DNA of 64,000 bases, taken from assembly GCF_000768315.1 (NCBI RefSeq), contig NZ_AQQX01000001.1, positions 434,001 through 498,000 of the forward strand. The letters are read 5' to 3'. This stretch comes from Pseudooceanicola atlanticus (GTDB lineage: Bacteria; Pseudomonadota; Alphaproteobacteria; Rhodobacterales; Rhodobacteraceae). Position numbers and translations under genes: made by a program. Positions within the stretch are counted from its first letter, which is position 1; each line of letters opens with the position of its first letter. This document shows positions 8,494 to 18,055 of the stretch, one piece after another. The notes below the pieces were generated by a model. That model saw nothing but the letters and a program-made list of their open reading frames with translations, searched no databases and was not told the origin of the DNA.

Positions 8494-9404
8494 GCGCGCT
8501 CGGTCCAGGCGGTCAGGATGTGGCGGGCGGTCATCAGGTCCAGATGTGCCCCGCCGCCATTCTTGAACAGGGTCAGATCCTCGGGGGCGCGTTGGAACGC
8601 GTCCAGCTGGTAATAATCGGCAAGGATATCGTCCTTGGTGATCGCGCCGCTTTCCAGCGGCAGGTCGATCTCTCCGATATGGCCGATCGTGGTGTCGCGG
8701 CTGTCGACGAACAGGCGGGCGCGGGACAGGGCCGCGTCATCCGCTTCGCGCATGCCCGGTTTGAAGGCGCCGATCAGGTCCACATGCTGGCCAGGACGCA
8801 GCCATTCGCCATTCAGCACCGGCACCCCGCCCGAGGTCCCGCAGGTGACGATATCGGCTTGCGAAACGGCGGCGGGCAGGTCCGTGACCGCGCGGGTCGC
8901 GTCGTAATCAGCCGCCAGTGCCTCGGCCTTTTCGGTGGTGCGGTTCCAGACCAGGAATTCGGCGTCGGGGAAGGCCGCGGCATAGGCCTCGCGCAGGGAT
9001 GCGGCCACCGTGCCGGCCCCCACGATCAGGATGCATTTCACCTCTGGCGGGGCGAGGCGACGGGCGGCCAGCAGGCTGTCGGCGGCGGTCTTCCACTTGG
9101 TCACCAGATGAAAGTCGATCATCGCCTCCAACTGGCCATCCGAGTCCGACAAAAGGGACATGGCGCCATTGACCGTGCCCAGCCCCTTGGCGGGGTTGCC
9201 GGGAAAGATCGTCGCGGCCTTGATCGCGACGCCCAGCCCGTCGATCCAGGCGGACCGCGTCAGCAGCGTGTCATCGCCGCGATAGAGGAAACTGTCGGCG
9301 ACCTCGGCCTTGGGCAGGTCGTGTCCCGCGGCCAGCGCGTCGGTCAGGGCGATCCAGTCGAGGACGGCTTCGCCCTCTTCGAACGAGATGACGGGTGCGC
9401 TCAT
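8490..9404 (-). CDS. Ornithine cyclodeaminase/mu-crystallin family protein
   Basis: A 304-residue NAD(P)-dependent enzyme of the ornithine cyclodeaminase/alanine dehydrogenase/ketimine reductase family. The N-terminal part has the substrate-site region VAIKAATIFPGNPAKGLGTVNG. The Rossmann glycine motif is ILIVGAGTVAASLREAY and the later motif is TSGGVPVLNGEWLRPGQHVDLIGAF. Members act on ornithine, lysine-derived imines, alanine or related amino acids; which applies here is not decidable. It overlaps both neighbours by ATGA (HAD gene upstream, hydrolase downstream), suggesting one polycistron for small-molecule turnover. Confidence 0.88.
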   Translation of the reverse strand: MSAPVISFEEGEAVLDWIALTDALAAGHDLPKAEVADSFLYRGDDTLLTRSAWIDGLGVAIKAATIFPGNPAKGLGTVNGAMSLLSDSDGQLEAMIDFHLVTKWKTAADSLLAARRLAPPEVKCILIVGAGTVAASLREAYAAAFPDAEFLVWNRTTEKAEALAADYDATRAVTDLPAAVSQADIVTCGTSGGVPVLNGEWLRPGQHVDLIGAFKPGMREADDAALSRARLFVDSRDTTIGHIGEIDLPLESGAITKDDILADYYQLDAFQRAPEDLTLFKNGGGAHLDLMTARHILTAWTERA

Positions 9405-10021
9405 TTCGCCTGCTCCGCGGTCAGCAGGCCCTCGGCCACCAATCGGTCGGCCCAGCCACGTGGCCCGTCGAACAGGTGCCCCTTCCAGCCGCGCGCCTCT
9501 GCGGCGGCGATGTTGTCGGCGCGGTCATCGGCAAACAGCAGGCGGTCGGGCGCGATCCCGCAATCTTCCTCGACCATGGCGTAGATCACCGGGTCGGGCT
9601 TGATGACGCCCATATGGCCCGAGATATAGCGGCGGTCGAATTCGGTCAGGAAATCGTATTTGGTCTCGGCATAGGCAAAGCTGCCGATCCCGAAATTGGA
9701 CAGCGCAAAGACCGGCACGCCCTCGGCGCGCAGGGCACGCAGCAGGTGGACCGAATGGTCTATCGCGGGCTTCGCCATTTCGATCCAGCGGTCATGCCAT
9801 AGCCGCACCTCGTCACGGAAATCGGGGTTGGCCTCGGCCTCGGCATAGATCGTTTCCTTGAAGTCGTGGCCGCGATCGACCCGGTCGTTCATCCCGTGCA
9901 GGTCGACGGTTTCGAACAGGGCGCGTCGCCGTTCCTCGCCGATCTCGGCGTCGTAGAACCGTTCGGGCTGCCACTCGATCAGCACGTTGCCGATGTCGAA
10001 AATCACCGCTTCGATTGCCAT
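9401..10021 (-). CDS. HAD-IA family hydrolase
   Basis: A 206-residue haloacid dehalogenase-like hydrolase. Motif I FDIGNVL has the nucleophile D9. Gly stands where many HAD enzymes have the second Asp, as in the YihX-like subgroup. Motif II is ALSNFG, motif III the Lys in GVIKPDPVIY, and motif IV FADDRADNIAAAEARG. Likely a small-molecule phosphatase. Its stop overlaps the ATG of the cyclodeaminase-like gene and its ATG lies 17 bp after the yaiI stop. Confidence 0.9.
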   Translation of the reverse strand: MAIEAVIFDIGNVLIEWQPERFYDAEIGEERRRALFETVDLHGMNDRVDRGHDFKETIYAEAEANPDFRDEVRLWHDRWIEMAKPAIDHSVHLLRALRAEGVPVFALSNFGIGSFAYAETKYDFLTEFDRRYISGHMGVIKPDPVIYAMVEEDCGIAPDRLLFADDRADNIAAAEARGWKGHLFDGPRGWADRLVAEGLLTAEQAK

Positions 10022-10038
10022 GTCATTCCTTTGTCAGC

Positions 10039-10497
10039 TTAGCTGCCGGCCCTTTGCGCGGCCCGGATTTCGCGCTCCAATGCGTCCAGAAAACGGGAGC
10101 GGTCAGCCTTTGTAAACCCTTTGCCGGATCCGGCGGCGAAGGGGTCCGAGGCGCGGATATCGGCCATCAGATCCCGGGTGGCCAATTGGGCACCGATATT
10201 GGCCTTGGTAAAGGCCTCGCCGTTGTGACGCAGCACCTGGGCACCCGCCTCGATGCATTTTGCGGCAAGGGGGATGTCGCCGGTGATCACGACGTCACCG
10301 ACGCCCGCCCGGTCGGCGATCCACATGTCGGCCACGTCCGGCCCTTCCGGCACGATGACCATTTCGACCAGCGGGTTCTGCGATGGCCGCAGCCCGCCAT
10401 TGCAGACCATGAGAACGGGAAGCCGATGCCGGGTCGCGACCCTTTCGACCTCGGCTTTCACCGGGCAGGCATCGGCATCCACGTAGACCTTCGTCAC
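10039..10497 (-). CDS. yaiI: YaiI/YqxD family protein (UPF0178)
   Basis: A 152-residue member of the UPF0178/DUF188 family (PIN-like fold). It starts [17 protein letters not shown], with the typical acidic cluster, and continues [25 protein letters not shown], a family signature. Biochemical role unknown; the fold suggests a nuclease-like metal site. The ATG overlaps the fghA stop (ATGA), so it is probably translated with fghA. Confidence 0.92.
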   Translation of the reverse strand: MTKVYVDADACPVKAEVERVATRHRLPVLMVCNGGLRPSQNPLVEMVIVPEGPDVADMWIADRAGVGDVVITGDIPLAAKCIEAGAQVLRHNGEAFTKANIGAQLATRDLMADIRASDPFAAGSGKGFTKADRSRFLDALEREIRAAQRAGS

Positions 10498-11324
10498 GAA
10501 TACAGCGCCTCTGCATGGAAGGCGACGTGATCCTCCATGAAGGTCGAGACGAAGAAATAGCTGTGATCGTAGCCCGGCTGCATCCGGAACTGGATCTGCT
10601 GGCGCCGGGCGGCAGCGGCCTGTGCCAGGGTTTCCGGGCGCAGCAGGTCCAGGAAATTGTCGGCCGTGCCGGTATCGACCAGAACCGGCCCGTCAAAGCC
10701 CTTTTCGGCCATCAGCAGGCTGGCGTCATGCGCCGCCCACTTGCTTTCGTCGGACCCGAGATAGGCCGCGAATTGCTTCTTGCCCCAATCGCCGCCCGTC
10801 GGGTTGCAAATCGGCGAGAAGGCCGAGACCGAGCGGTATTTCTCGGGCAGAGTCATCGCGATGGTCAGCGCGCCGTGGCCGCCCATCGAATGGCCGGTGA
10901 TGCCCTGGCGGTCCTCGTCGATGGCGAAATTGCGGGTCACGAGCGTGGGCAATTCGTCGGTCACGTAATCCCACATCCGGAAATGCGGCGCCCAGGGCGC
11001 TTCGGTGGCGTTCACGTAGAACCCGGCGCCCTTGCCAAGGTCAAACGCGTCATCATCGGCCACGTCGTCGCCGCGCGGAGAGGTGTCGGGAAAGACCAGC
11101 GCGATGCCCTGTTCGGCGGCCCATTGCTGCGCGCCGGCCTTGGTCATGGCGTTCTCGTGGGTGCAGGTCAGACCCGACAGGTACCACAGCACGGGCACCG
11201 GTCCGTCCCGCGCCTCTTCGGGCAGAAAAAGGCCAAAGGTCATGTCGCAGCCGCAGGCCTCGCTGGCATGCTTGTAGACACCTTGAACGCCGCCATAGCA
11301 GCGATTTTCCGAGAGGGTTTCCAT
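10494..11324 (-). CDS. fghA: S-formylglutathione hydrolase
   Basis: Hydrolyses S-formylglutathione to formate and glutathione, the second step of glutathione-dependent formaldehyde oxidation. The 276-residue esterase-D-type product has [18 protein letters not shown] near residue 50, the nucleophile elbow [17 protein letters not shown] with the acidic residue, and GYDHSYFF with the catalytic histidine. An AAGGAA ribosome site precedes the ATG at 11324. It sits between a nitroreductase (3-bp gap) and yaiI (overlap). The partner dehydrogenase adhC is encoded about 5.5 kb away in the same direction, not in the same operon. Confidence 0.95.
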   Translation of the reverse strand: METLSENRCYGGVQGVYKHASEACGCDMTFGLFLPEEARDGPVPVLWYLSGLTCTHENAMTKAGAQQWAAEQGIALVFPDTSPRGDDVADDDAFDLGKGAGFYVNATEAPWAPHFRMWDYVTDELPTLVTRNFAIDEDRQGITGHSMGGHGALTIAMTLPEKYRSVSAFSPICNPTGGDWGKKQFAAYLGSDESKWAAHDASLLMAEKGFDGPVLVDTGTADNFLDLLRPETLAQAAAARRQQIQFRMQPGYDHSYFFVSTFMEDHVAFHAEALYS

Positions 11325-11327
11325 GAA

Positions 11328-12035
11328 TTACGTTCCTTCGGGGTCAGGATTGACCGAGAGGATCTCGGCCAGGGGTTTCTTCATCTTGGCAACGGCCGGA
11401 ACGGTCGCGTCCTCGGCCGCATGACCGACGGCAAGGATCATGATCGGTTTCTCATGATCCGGTCTGCCGCATAATTCGGTCAGGAATTTCATCGGGTTGG
11501 GCGTATGCGTCAGGGCATAGAGGCCGGCATGATGCAGTGCCGCAATCAGGAAGCCGGTGGCGATGCCGGTGCTTTCGGGCACGTAGTAGTTCTTGTAGCG
11601 CTCGCCCTCTTCGGTCAGCCCGTAGCGCTGCGCGAAGATCACGATCAGCCACGGCGCGACCTCGAGATGCGGTTTTGAGACACCGGTGCCGATCGGCTCG
11701 AGCGCCTGAAGCCATTCATCGCCCGCGCCGCCGGCATAGAACTTCTCTTCCTCGTCCTCGGCCGCCTTGCGGATCTGCGCCTTCAGCGCCGGGTCCGAGA
11801 TCGCGACGAAATGCCAGGGCTGATGGTTGGCGCCCGAGGGGGCAAGCCCGGCGGTGGCCACGATTTCCTCGATCACCGCCTGGTCCACGGGCTGGTCGGT
11901 GAAGTCGCGCACCGTGTGGCGGGTCTTCATCCGGTCATGAAAGGCGCGGGCCCCCGCCAGGCTTTCCGCGGCGCTGACCTCCTGCCGGTCGGGCAGGGGA
12001 ACGGGTTGGTAGGCGACTTTGCCCTTGGAATACAT
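11328..12035 (-). CDS. Nitroreductase family protein
   Basis: A 235-residue FMN-dependent nitroreductase-family flavoprotein. The phosphate/FMN-binding RHTVRDFTDQPVD and ATAGLAPSGANHQPWHFVAI are seen, and the later helix STGIATGFLIAALHHAGL is typical. I chose the ATG at 12035 (MYSKGKVAYQP) because GGGAG lies seven bases upstream; a GTG six codons earlier falls within that ribosome site. It is the probable first gene of a six-gene coupled set ending at the hydrolase at 7576. Physiological substrate unknown. Confidence 0.9.
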   Translation of the reverse strand: MYSKGKVAYQPVPLPDRQEVSAAESLAGARAFHDRMKTRHTVRDFTDQPVDQAVIEEIVATAGLAPSGANHQPWHFVAISDPALKAQIRKAAEDEEEKFYAGGAGDEWLQALEPIGTGVSKPHLEVAPWLIVIFAQRYGLTEEGERYKNYYVPESTGIATGFLIAALHHAGLYALTHTPNPMKFLTELCGRPDHEKPIMILAVGHAAEDATVPAVAKMKKPLAEILSVNPDPEGT

Positions 12036-12107
12036 CGCGGACTCCCTTTGCACCGCCGGACCGTGCGGACCGGCCTGACGCGGTTGTCCCCGACCCTGTG
12101 CGCCGGG

Positions 12108-13082
12108 TCAACCCGACCCGATCAGCACCCCGGCGGCAAAGACCAGCGCCCCGCCCAGCACCACCTGGAAAGCCGCGCGCAGCATTGGCGTCTCCATATA
12201 GCGGTTCTGGATCCAGGCAATGGCCCAAAGCTCTATGAAAACAACGATGAAGGCGGTGATCGTGGCGGTCCAGAAATCGGGGATCAGGTAGGGCAGCGCA
12301 TGGCCCAGCCCGCCGACGGTGGTCATGATGCCCGAGGCGAAGCCGCGTTTCATCGGCGACCCGCGCCCCGACAATTCCCCATCATCCGAGGCCGCTTCGG
12401 TAAAGCCCATGGAGATACCGGCCCCGACCGAGGCCGCCAGCCCCACCAGGAAGGTCGTCCAGGTGTCCTGCGTGGCAAAAGCGGTGGCAAAGATCGGCGC
12501 CAGCGTCGAAACCGATCCGTCCATCAGCCCGGCCAGGCCCGGCTGCACCCAGGTCAGCACGAATTGCCGGTGGGCCTTGGCGTCCTCTTCATCGCGGGTG
12601 TCGTCGTCCAGGTGGTCGGCTTCCATCCGCTCCGCACTTTGCTGGTGGCCGGCTTCGGCAGCGGCGAGGTCGCCCAGCAACTTGCGGGTCGCGGCGTCCT
12701 GGGTGCGGGCGGCGGCGGCCAGGTAGAACCGTTCGGCCTGCGCCTCCATCCCGGCGGCTTCGCTGCGGATACGGTCGATGCCGAGGTTCTCCACCAGCCA
12801 GATCGGTCGGCGCGCATAGAAGCCCGCCACGTGTTCGCGGCGTATCAACGGAATGACCTTGCCGAACCGCGCTGTGTGCAGGTCGATCAGCGACTGGCGG
12901 TGGCTGTCTTCCTCCTCGGCCATGCCGTCAAACACCTTTGCCGTATCGGGAAATTCGGCGCGCAGCCGTTCCGCGTAGCCCCGGTAGATCCGCGCGTCAT
13001 CCTCTTCCGAGGAGATGGCGAGCGCGAGGATTTCCTGTTCGCTTAGATCGTCGAAGCGGCGGCGCTGGTTCAGAAAACGCAT
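12108..13082 (-). CDS. mbfA: MbfA-type iron exporter (ferritin-like domain plus VIT1-like membrane domain)
   Basis: Membrane-bound ferritin A exports iron and protects against iron and peroxide stress in Agrobacterium and Bradyrhizobium. The 324-residue product has an N-terminal rubrerythrin/ferritin-like domain (SEEDDARIYRGYAERL, MAEEEDSHRQSLIDLH, AEAGHQQSAERME: Glu-rich helices with E-x-x-H pairs). A C-terminal CCC1/VIT1-like domain follows (GLAGLMDGSVSTLAPIFATAFAT, LAASVGAGISMGFTEAASDDG). A perfect TTAGAAT-T-ATTCTAA palindrome lies 16-30 bp upstream of the ATG, where the iron regulator Irr would act. It is divergent from the TetR gene. Confidence 0.93.
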   Translation of the reverse strand: MRFLNQRRRFDDLSEQEILALAISSEEDDARIYRGYAERLRAEFPDTAKVFDGMAEEEDSHRQSLIDLHTARFGKVIPLIRREHVAGFYARRPIWLVENLGIDRIRSEAAGMEAQAERFYLAAAARTQDAATRKLLGDLAAAEAGHQQSAERMEADHLDDDTRDEEDAKAHRQFVLTWVQPGLAGLMDGSVSTLAPIFATAFATQDTWTTFLVGLAASVGAGISMGFTEAASDDGELSGRGSPMKRGFASGIMTTVGGLGHALPYLIPDFWTATITAFIVVFIELWAIAWIQNRYMETPMLRAAFQVVLGGALVFAAGVLIGSG

Positions 13083-13097
13083 TCTGCATGTCCTTTT

Positions 13098-13112
13098 TTA
13101 GAATTATTCTAA
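13098..13112. promoter_or_regulatory. Iron control element (Irr box) upstream of mbfA
   Basis: TTAGAATTATTCTAA is a perfect inverted repeat (7+1+7) matching the alphaproteobacterial ICE/Irr consensus TTTAGAA..TTCTAAA. Irr represses mbfA under low iron in related bacteria. The position directly upstream of the mbfA start supports repression by promoter occlusion. Confidence 0.8.
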
Positions 13113-13147
13113 TCAACAATTCGGGAACTTCAATGGGCCGGTCTTGC

Positions 13148-13176
13148 TTGCTCCAACTGAACTGACCAGTTTATAT
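13148..13176 (+). promoter_or_regulatory. Promoter with TetR-type operator upstream of the tetR gene
   Basis: TTGCTC (13148-13153) and TTATAT (13171-13176) are spaced by 17 bp. The inverted repeat AACTG-AC-CAGTT (13160-13171) fills the spacer and touches the -10. This is the usual layout for autorepression by the TetR regulator encoded 25 bp downstream. Confidence 0.55.
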
Positions 13177-13200
13177 TGCCGAGGCAGAGGAGAAGCTCAT

Positions 13201-13833
13201 ATGAATGTCACCCGTCCCGTGATGCGGACAGGGCGCAAGTTTGCGCAGGTTCTTGAGGGCGCGCGCGACGTGTTCCTGGCGGAAGGGTTCGAGGGCGCGA
13301 ATGTCGATGACATCGCGCGGGCAGCCGGGGTCTCCAAGGCGACGCTCTACAGCTATTTCCCCGACAAACGGCTGCTTTTCATGGAGGTCGCGCGGGCGGA
13401 ATGCCTGAACCAGGCCGAAGCGGCAATGAAACTGGTGCGGCCCGACCTGCCACCGCGCGACCAATTGCTGGGTGGGGCCCGGCAGATCGTGGAATTCTTC
13501 AATTCTCCCATGAGCTTGTCGATCTTCCGGATGTGCGTGGCCGAATCCGAACGCTTCCCGGAAATGGCCCGCGAATTCTATCGCAACGGGCCGCTCATGG
13601 CGCGGAACCTGCTGGCGGATTACCTGAAATGCGCGACGGAACAGGGGGTTCTGAAGGTCGACAACCCCGAGCTGGCCGCCGAGCAATTTGCCGAACTCTG
13701 CAAGGCGGGCATCTTTATGCGCCGCGTCTTTGGCGTCGCGGAAGAGCAATCTCCGGAATGGTGCGAAGAGGTCGCCCAATCCGCGGTCGAGATGTTCATG
13801 GCCCGCTACGGGGTCCAGCAGGACGCGGTGTAA
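13201..13833 (+). CDS. TetR/AcrR family transcriptional regulator
   Basis: A 210-residue repressor-type protein. The helix-turn-helix region FLAEGFEGANVDDIARAAGVSKATLYSYFPDKRLLFMEV covers about residues 23-60, and the rest is an all-helical ligand domain of AefR/AcrR C-terminal type. The ATG at 13201 follows AGGAGA; an upstream in-frame start would be leader sequence. It is divergent from mbfA, with an inverted repeat in its own promoter, so autoregulation is likely. Whether it also controls mbfA is open; the Irr box lies nearer mbfA. Inducer unknown. Confidence 0.92.
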   Translation: MNVTRPVMRTGRKFAQVLEGARDVFLAEGFEGANVDDIARAAGVSKATLYSYFPDKRLLFMEVARAECLNQAEAAMKLVRPDLPPRDQLLGGARQIVEFFNSPMSLSIFRMCVAESERFPEMAREFYRNGPLMARNLLADYLKCATEQGVLKVDNPELAAEQFAELCKAGIFMRRVFGVAEEQSPEWCEEVAQSAVEMFMARYGVQQDAV

Positions 13834-13876
13834 TGCCCGCCAAGTCCCCGTGAAGCCAAGATAATATCGGTGCGGC

Positions 13877-14587
13877 CTAGTCCAGCCGCCGCACCATCAG
13901 CTGGTTGCCGGGGCCGCGCTTGGATTCGAACAGCTTCAGGTCGTCGATCAGGTCGCTCAGCTTGCGTTTGCCGTAGGAACGGGTGTCGAAATCGGGATGT
14001 TCGGCGGTCAGGTACTGGCCCAGCTGCCCCATCGTGACCCATTCGTCATCGGTGTCGATCTTCTCCATCGCGCGGATGATGAGCGGCTGCGCCTCGAGCG
14101 GTTTCATCTTGCCCGACGGCTTTTCGGTGCCCTTGGACGGGGCCGGTTCATCCATGATATTTTCGATCATTATGAAGCGGTTACAGACGTTCCGCAGGCT
14201 TTCGGGGGCCTTGGATTCGCCGATCCCGATCACGTCCAGCCCCTGTTCGCGGACCCGGTTGGCGAGCGCCGTGAAATCGCTGTCGGACGACACCAGGACA
14301 AAGCCGTCGAACCGCCCCGTATGCAGGATGTCCATCGCGTCGATGACCAGCCCGATATCTGAGGCGTTCTTGCCCTTGGTATTGGCTGTTTCCTGGTGCG
14401 CGACCAGGCCAAGCGCGCGGACCTGTTCGGTCCAGGGGCGCAGGCGGTCCGACCCCCAGTCACCATAGACCCGGCGCAGGGCCGGTTCGCCGAAAGTAGT
14501 GATCTCTTTCAGGATCGCCGTGGCGAAGCGGGCGGGGATGTTGTCGGCGTCGATGAGGACGGCGTAGAGGGGGCGTTGATCGGCCAT
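13877..14587 (-). CDS. NYN domain protein with C-terminal OST-HTH/LOTUS domain
   Basis: A 236-residue protein. The N-terminal NYN (PIN-like nuclease) domain starts PLYAVLIDADNIPARFATAI, with further acidic sites in NASDIGLVIDAMDIL and VLVSSDSDFTALANRVREQG. A C-terminal OST-HTH/LOTUS-type segment follows (AQPLIIRAMEKIDTDDEWVTMGQLGQYLTAEHPDF...YGKRKLSDLIDDLKLFE), a putative RNA-binding fold. The pairing predicts an RNA-directed nuclease or RNA-binding factor. The ATG at 14587 follows AAAGGA; a longer frame upstream reads non-family sequence. It is convergent with the TetR gene. Confidence 0.88.
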   Translation of the reverse strand: MADQRPLYAVLIDADNIPARFATAILKEITTFGEPALRRVYGDWGSDRLRPWTEQVRALGLVAHQETANTKGKNASDIGLVIDAMDILHTGRFDGFVLVSSDSDFTALANRVREQGLDVIGIGESKAPESLRNVCNRFIMIENIMDEPAPSKGTEKPSGKMKPLEAQPLIIRAMEKIDTDDEWVTMGQLGQYLTAEHPDFDTRSYGKRKLSDLIDDLKLFESKRGPGNQLMVRRLD

Positions 14588-14645
14588 TTGGGTCCTTTCG
14601 TTGCCCCTGACATAGGGCGGAAGGCAGGGCGGGAAAACCCGGATT

Positions 14646-14700
14646 CGGGGCATCGGTACTGCGTCGGTATCACGTCGGTATTGCGTCGGTGCGCCGGAAC
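14646..14700. repeat. 11-bp CGTCGG tandem repeat, locus 1
   Basis: Tandem 11-bp units TACTGCGTCGG (14657-14667), TATCACGTCGG (14668-14678) and TATTGCGTCGG (14679-14689) are flanked by decayed units (GGGGCATCGG before, TGCGCCGGAACGTCGG after). The array lies between the LysR gene's stop and the NYN gene's ribosome site, close upstream of the latter. Long exact blocks recur at 44687-44740. Confidence 0.8.
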
Positions 14701-14739
14701 GTCGGGGCAGGCGGGCGTTAACCTGTCGTCGGATCGCGG

Positions 14740-15666
14740 TCAGCCCAGGCCCGACAACCGCCCCTCCGTCCGTTTCAGGTGGGCGGTGATCGCCTCGGCC
14801 AGGTGATCGAAGACGACGCGGATCCGGCGCGCCGAATGCAATTCGCGATGCGTGACGAGCCAGACCGGGTAGTCGAAGGCCTCGTCCCCCGGCAGGACCA
14901 GTTCGACATCGGGCGTATCGAGGGCGATATCCGCGCTCATCAGCCCCAGCCCCATCCCGGCGCGCACCATTTCCCACAGGACCAGCCCGCTATCCGAGCG
15001 GTATTTCAGCCGCTCCAGCGTGATCGAGATGCCGAGGCCTGCCAGCGTGTGCACCATCCGGTTGGCATCGGCGAAGCCGACAAAGTCGTGCCCGGCCAAC
15101 TCGGCCCTGCTGCGCGGGCGTCCACGGCGGTCCAGGTAGTCGGGGGAGGCATAGAAATGCCCGTGCCCTTCGCCCAGCAGCCGGGCGGTCAGCTGCGGTT
15201 CGGTCGGGCGGACGTGACGGATGGCGATGTCGGCCTCGCGCCGGGACAGGTCGCGCAGGTCGTTGGCCGAAATCACCTCGATCTCGATATCCGGGGCGGC
15301 GCGGGCGAGGTCGGCCAGGATCGATGGCAGCAAGTGGGTGGAGAACACGTCGCTCGCGGTGATCGAGACCTTGCCGCGCAGCGCCTGGCTCTGCCCCGAA
15401 GCGGTGAGGGGGATGCGCGCGGCGGCCTCGGCCATTTCGCGCACATGGGTCAGAAGCTCGCGCCCCGCATCGGTCAGGATCAGGCCACGCCCGGCCCGGT
15501 CGAACAGCGCGACGCCAAGGCTGTCCTCCAGCGCCGAAACCTGGCGCCCGATCGTGGGCTGGGTCTGGCCCAGTTCGCGCGCCGCCGCCGACAAGGACCC
15601 GTGTTCCGCCGTCGCCAGAAAGGCGCGGGCCTGGTTCCAATCGAATGTGCCTGCGGGCCAGTTCAT
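14740..15666 (-). CDS. LysR family transcriptional regulator
   Basis: A 308-residue LysR-type regulator. The winged helix-turn-helix FDWNQARAFLATAEHGSLSAAARELGQTQPTIGRQVSALEDSLGVALFDR occupies about residues 8-60, followed by a periplasmic-binding-like effector domain. The ATG at 15666 (MNWPAGTFDWNQ) is preferred; a start 17 codons upstream would add residues outside the family pattern. It is divergent from the methyltransferase gene at 15777, the usual hint that the neighbour is a target, but no T-N11-A site was confirmed. Confidence 0.9.
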   Translation of the reverse strand: MNWPAGTFDWNQARAFLATAEHGSLSAAARELGQTQPTIGRQVSALEDSLGVALFDRAGRGLILTDAGRELLTHVREMAEAAARIPLTASGQSQALRGKVSITASDVFSTHLLPSILADLARAAPDIEIEVISANDLRDLSRREADIAIRHVRPTEPQLTARLLGEGHGHFYASPDYLDRRGRPRSRAELAGHDFVGFADANRMVHTLAGLGISITLERLKYRSDSGLVLWEMVRAGMGLGLMSADIALDTPDVELVLPGDEAFDYPVWLVTHRELHSARRIRVVFDHLAEAITAHLKRTEGRLSGLG

Positions 15667-15776
15667 GCAAATTTGTATGCCATTCCTGCGGATTCGGGCA
15701 ATTCCCCTTTGATCCACGCATGGGTATTTCCAGTTAACCCCAAGACATCCGTTCAGAAATTTCAGAGGATATGTTC

Positions 15777-16400
15777 ATGACCAAGGCAGAATTCTGGGAT
15801 GGCGTCGCCGAAAGCTATGCCGCCCGACCGATCCAGAACCTCGATCTGCACGACCGCACGGTCGAACGTTCGGCCAGCTACCTGACGCCGGAGGCGCAGG
15901 TGCTCGAGATCGGCTGCGGCACCGGCACCATCGCCCTGCGGCTTGCCCCCCATGCGGGCCACGTCCTGGCCACCGATATCAGCGCCCGCCTGCTTGAGAT
16001 CGCCGAGGGTCGCCGCGCCGAAAAGGGCGTGAGCAATGTCAGCTTTGCCCGTCACGAGGCCGCCGACCTGCCCGAGGGGCCGTTTGATGCGGTGATGTCC
16101 TTCAACGTGCTGCACCTGATCGAGGATATGGACGGCGCGCTGGCCGCGATGGCCGCGCGGGTCAAACCGGGCGGGCATGTGGTGATCAAGACGGGCTGCC
16201 TGGGCGAGACCTGGAAGGGCCAGCTGCTGCGCCCGGTGATCGGGGGTATGCGGCTGGTGGGCAAGGCACCCTTCGTCGCCTTCCGCTCGGTCGCGCAGAC
16301 GGAGGCGGCGGTGGAACGCGCCGGTCTGACCATCGTGGAGAAGGAGAACATGGGCCGCAGCCTGATCTCGCGGTTCCTGGTGGCGCGCAAGCCGGGCTGA
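15777..16400 (+). CDS. Class I SAM-dependent methyltransferase
   Basis: A 207-residue methyltransferase. The SAM-binding motif I VLEIGCGTGTIALRLAP starts near residue 42, the acidic loop is VLATDISARLLEIAEGRR, and the post-motif is FDAVMSFNVLHLIEDMDGAL. It lacks features that name a substrate; it resembles small-molecule and quinone/lipid methyltransferases. The ATG at 15777 is seven bases after AGAGGA; the ATG at 15771 is too close to that site. It is divergent from the LysR gene, which may control it. Confidence 0.88.
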   Translation: MTKAEFWDGVAESYAARPIQNLDLHDRTVERSASYLTPEAQVLEIGCGTGTIALRLAPHAGHVLATDISARLLEIAEGRRAEKGVSNVSFARHEAADLPEGPFDAVMSFNVLHLIEDMDGALAAMAARVKPGGHVVIKTGCLGETWKGQLLRPVIGGMRLVGKAPFVAFRSVAQTEAAVERAGLTIVEKENMGRSLISRFLVARKPG

Positions 16401-16420
16401 CGTGCTTGGGTCGCTTGAGC

Positions 16421-16822
16421 CTATTCGCCGGCGGCTTCCGACAGGGCGGTCAGGCAGGCCATGGCGTCATCGGTCCGGTCCTCGGGCACGAAGATATGGT
16501 CATGGTGATAGGCGGCCACGACGTTGCAGGGGATCGCAGCCCCTGCCAGCGCATCGGCCACGGCAGCGGTCAGGCCCACGCCGTCCAGCGCGCTGTGGAC
16601 TTGCAGGGTGATGCAGCGCATCGGCAGTGTCGTGTCCAGCCCGGCGGTCGCCGCGACCTCCAGCGGCAGGATCAGGGACATCCCCTCATCCTCGCGATAG
16701 GTGGCCAGGGCGCTGGCCGACAGCGCCTCGGGTGCGCCGGTCACGAAGACGAAACGCCCCGGGGTCAGCCGGGGCGCCATCTGTGCGATCATCGCGGTTC
16801 TGTCCGAGACAGGGTCCGTCAT
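16421..16822 (-). CDS. ACT domain-containing protein (DUF2241-like)
   Basis: A 133-residue protein resembling paired ACT domains of the CASTOR/DUF2241 type (APRLTPGRFVFVTGAPEALSASALATYREDEGMSLILPLEVAATAGL, then CITLQVHSALDGVGLTAAVADALAGAAIPCNVVAAYHHDHIFVPEDRTDDAMACL). Such domains bind amino acids as sensors; the ligand here is unknown. It lies 19 bp after adhC on the same strand, so it may be co-transcribed with it. Confidence 0.82.
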   Translation of the reverse strand: MTDPVSDRTAMIAQMAPRLTPGRFVFVTGAPEALSASALATYREDEGMSLILPLEVAATAGLDTTLPMRCITLQVHSALDGVGLTAAVADALAGAAIPCNVVAAYHHDHIFVPEDRTDDAMACLTALSEAAGE

Positions 16823-16841
16823 GAGCCGCGTGTCAGACCGA

Positions 16842-17972
<1,131 letters not shown>

Positions 17973-18055
17973 CGGGGCTCTCCCTTGGTGTAACGTGGCG
18001 GCAGTAATGGGCGACTTTTCGCAATGGATCAATCGGGAATGCTGACCTTTCGGAC

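Noticed and set aside
9401-10021. HAD protein as catalytically broken because the second motif-I Asp is Gly
   Set aside because: The D-x-G-N-V form is normal in the YihX-like subgroup.
14646-14700. CRISPR-like array
   Set aside because: Units are 11 bp with no spacers and no cas genes nearby.
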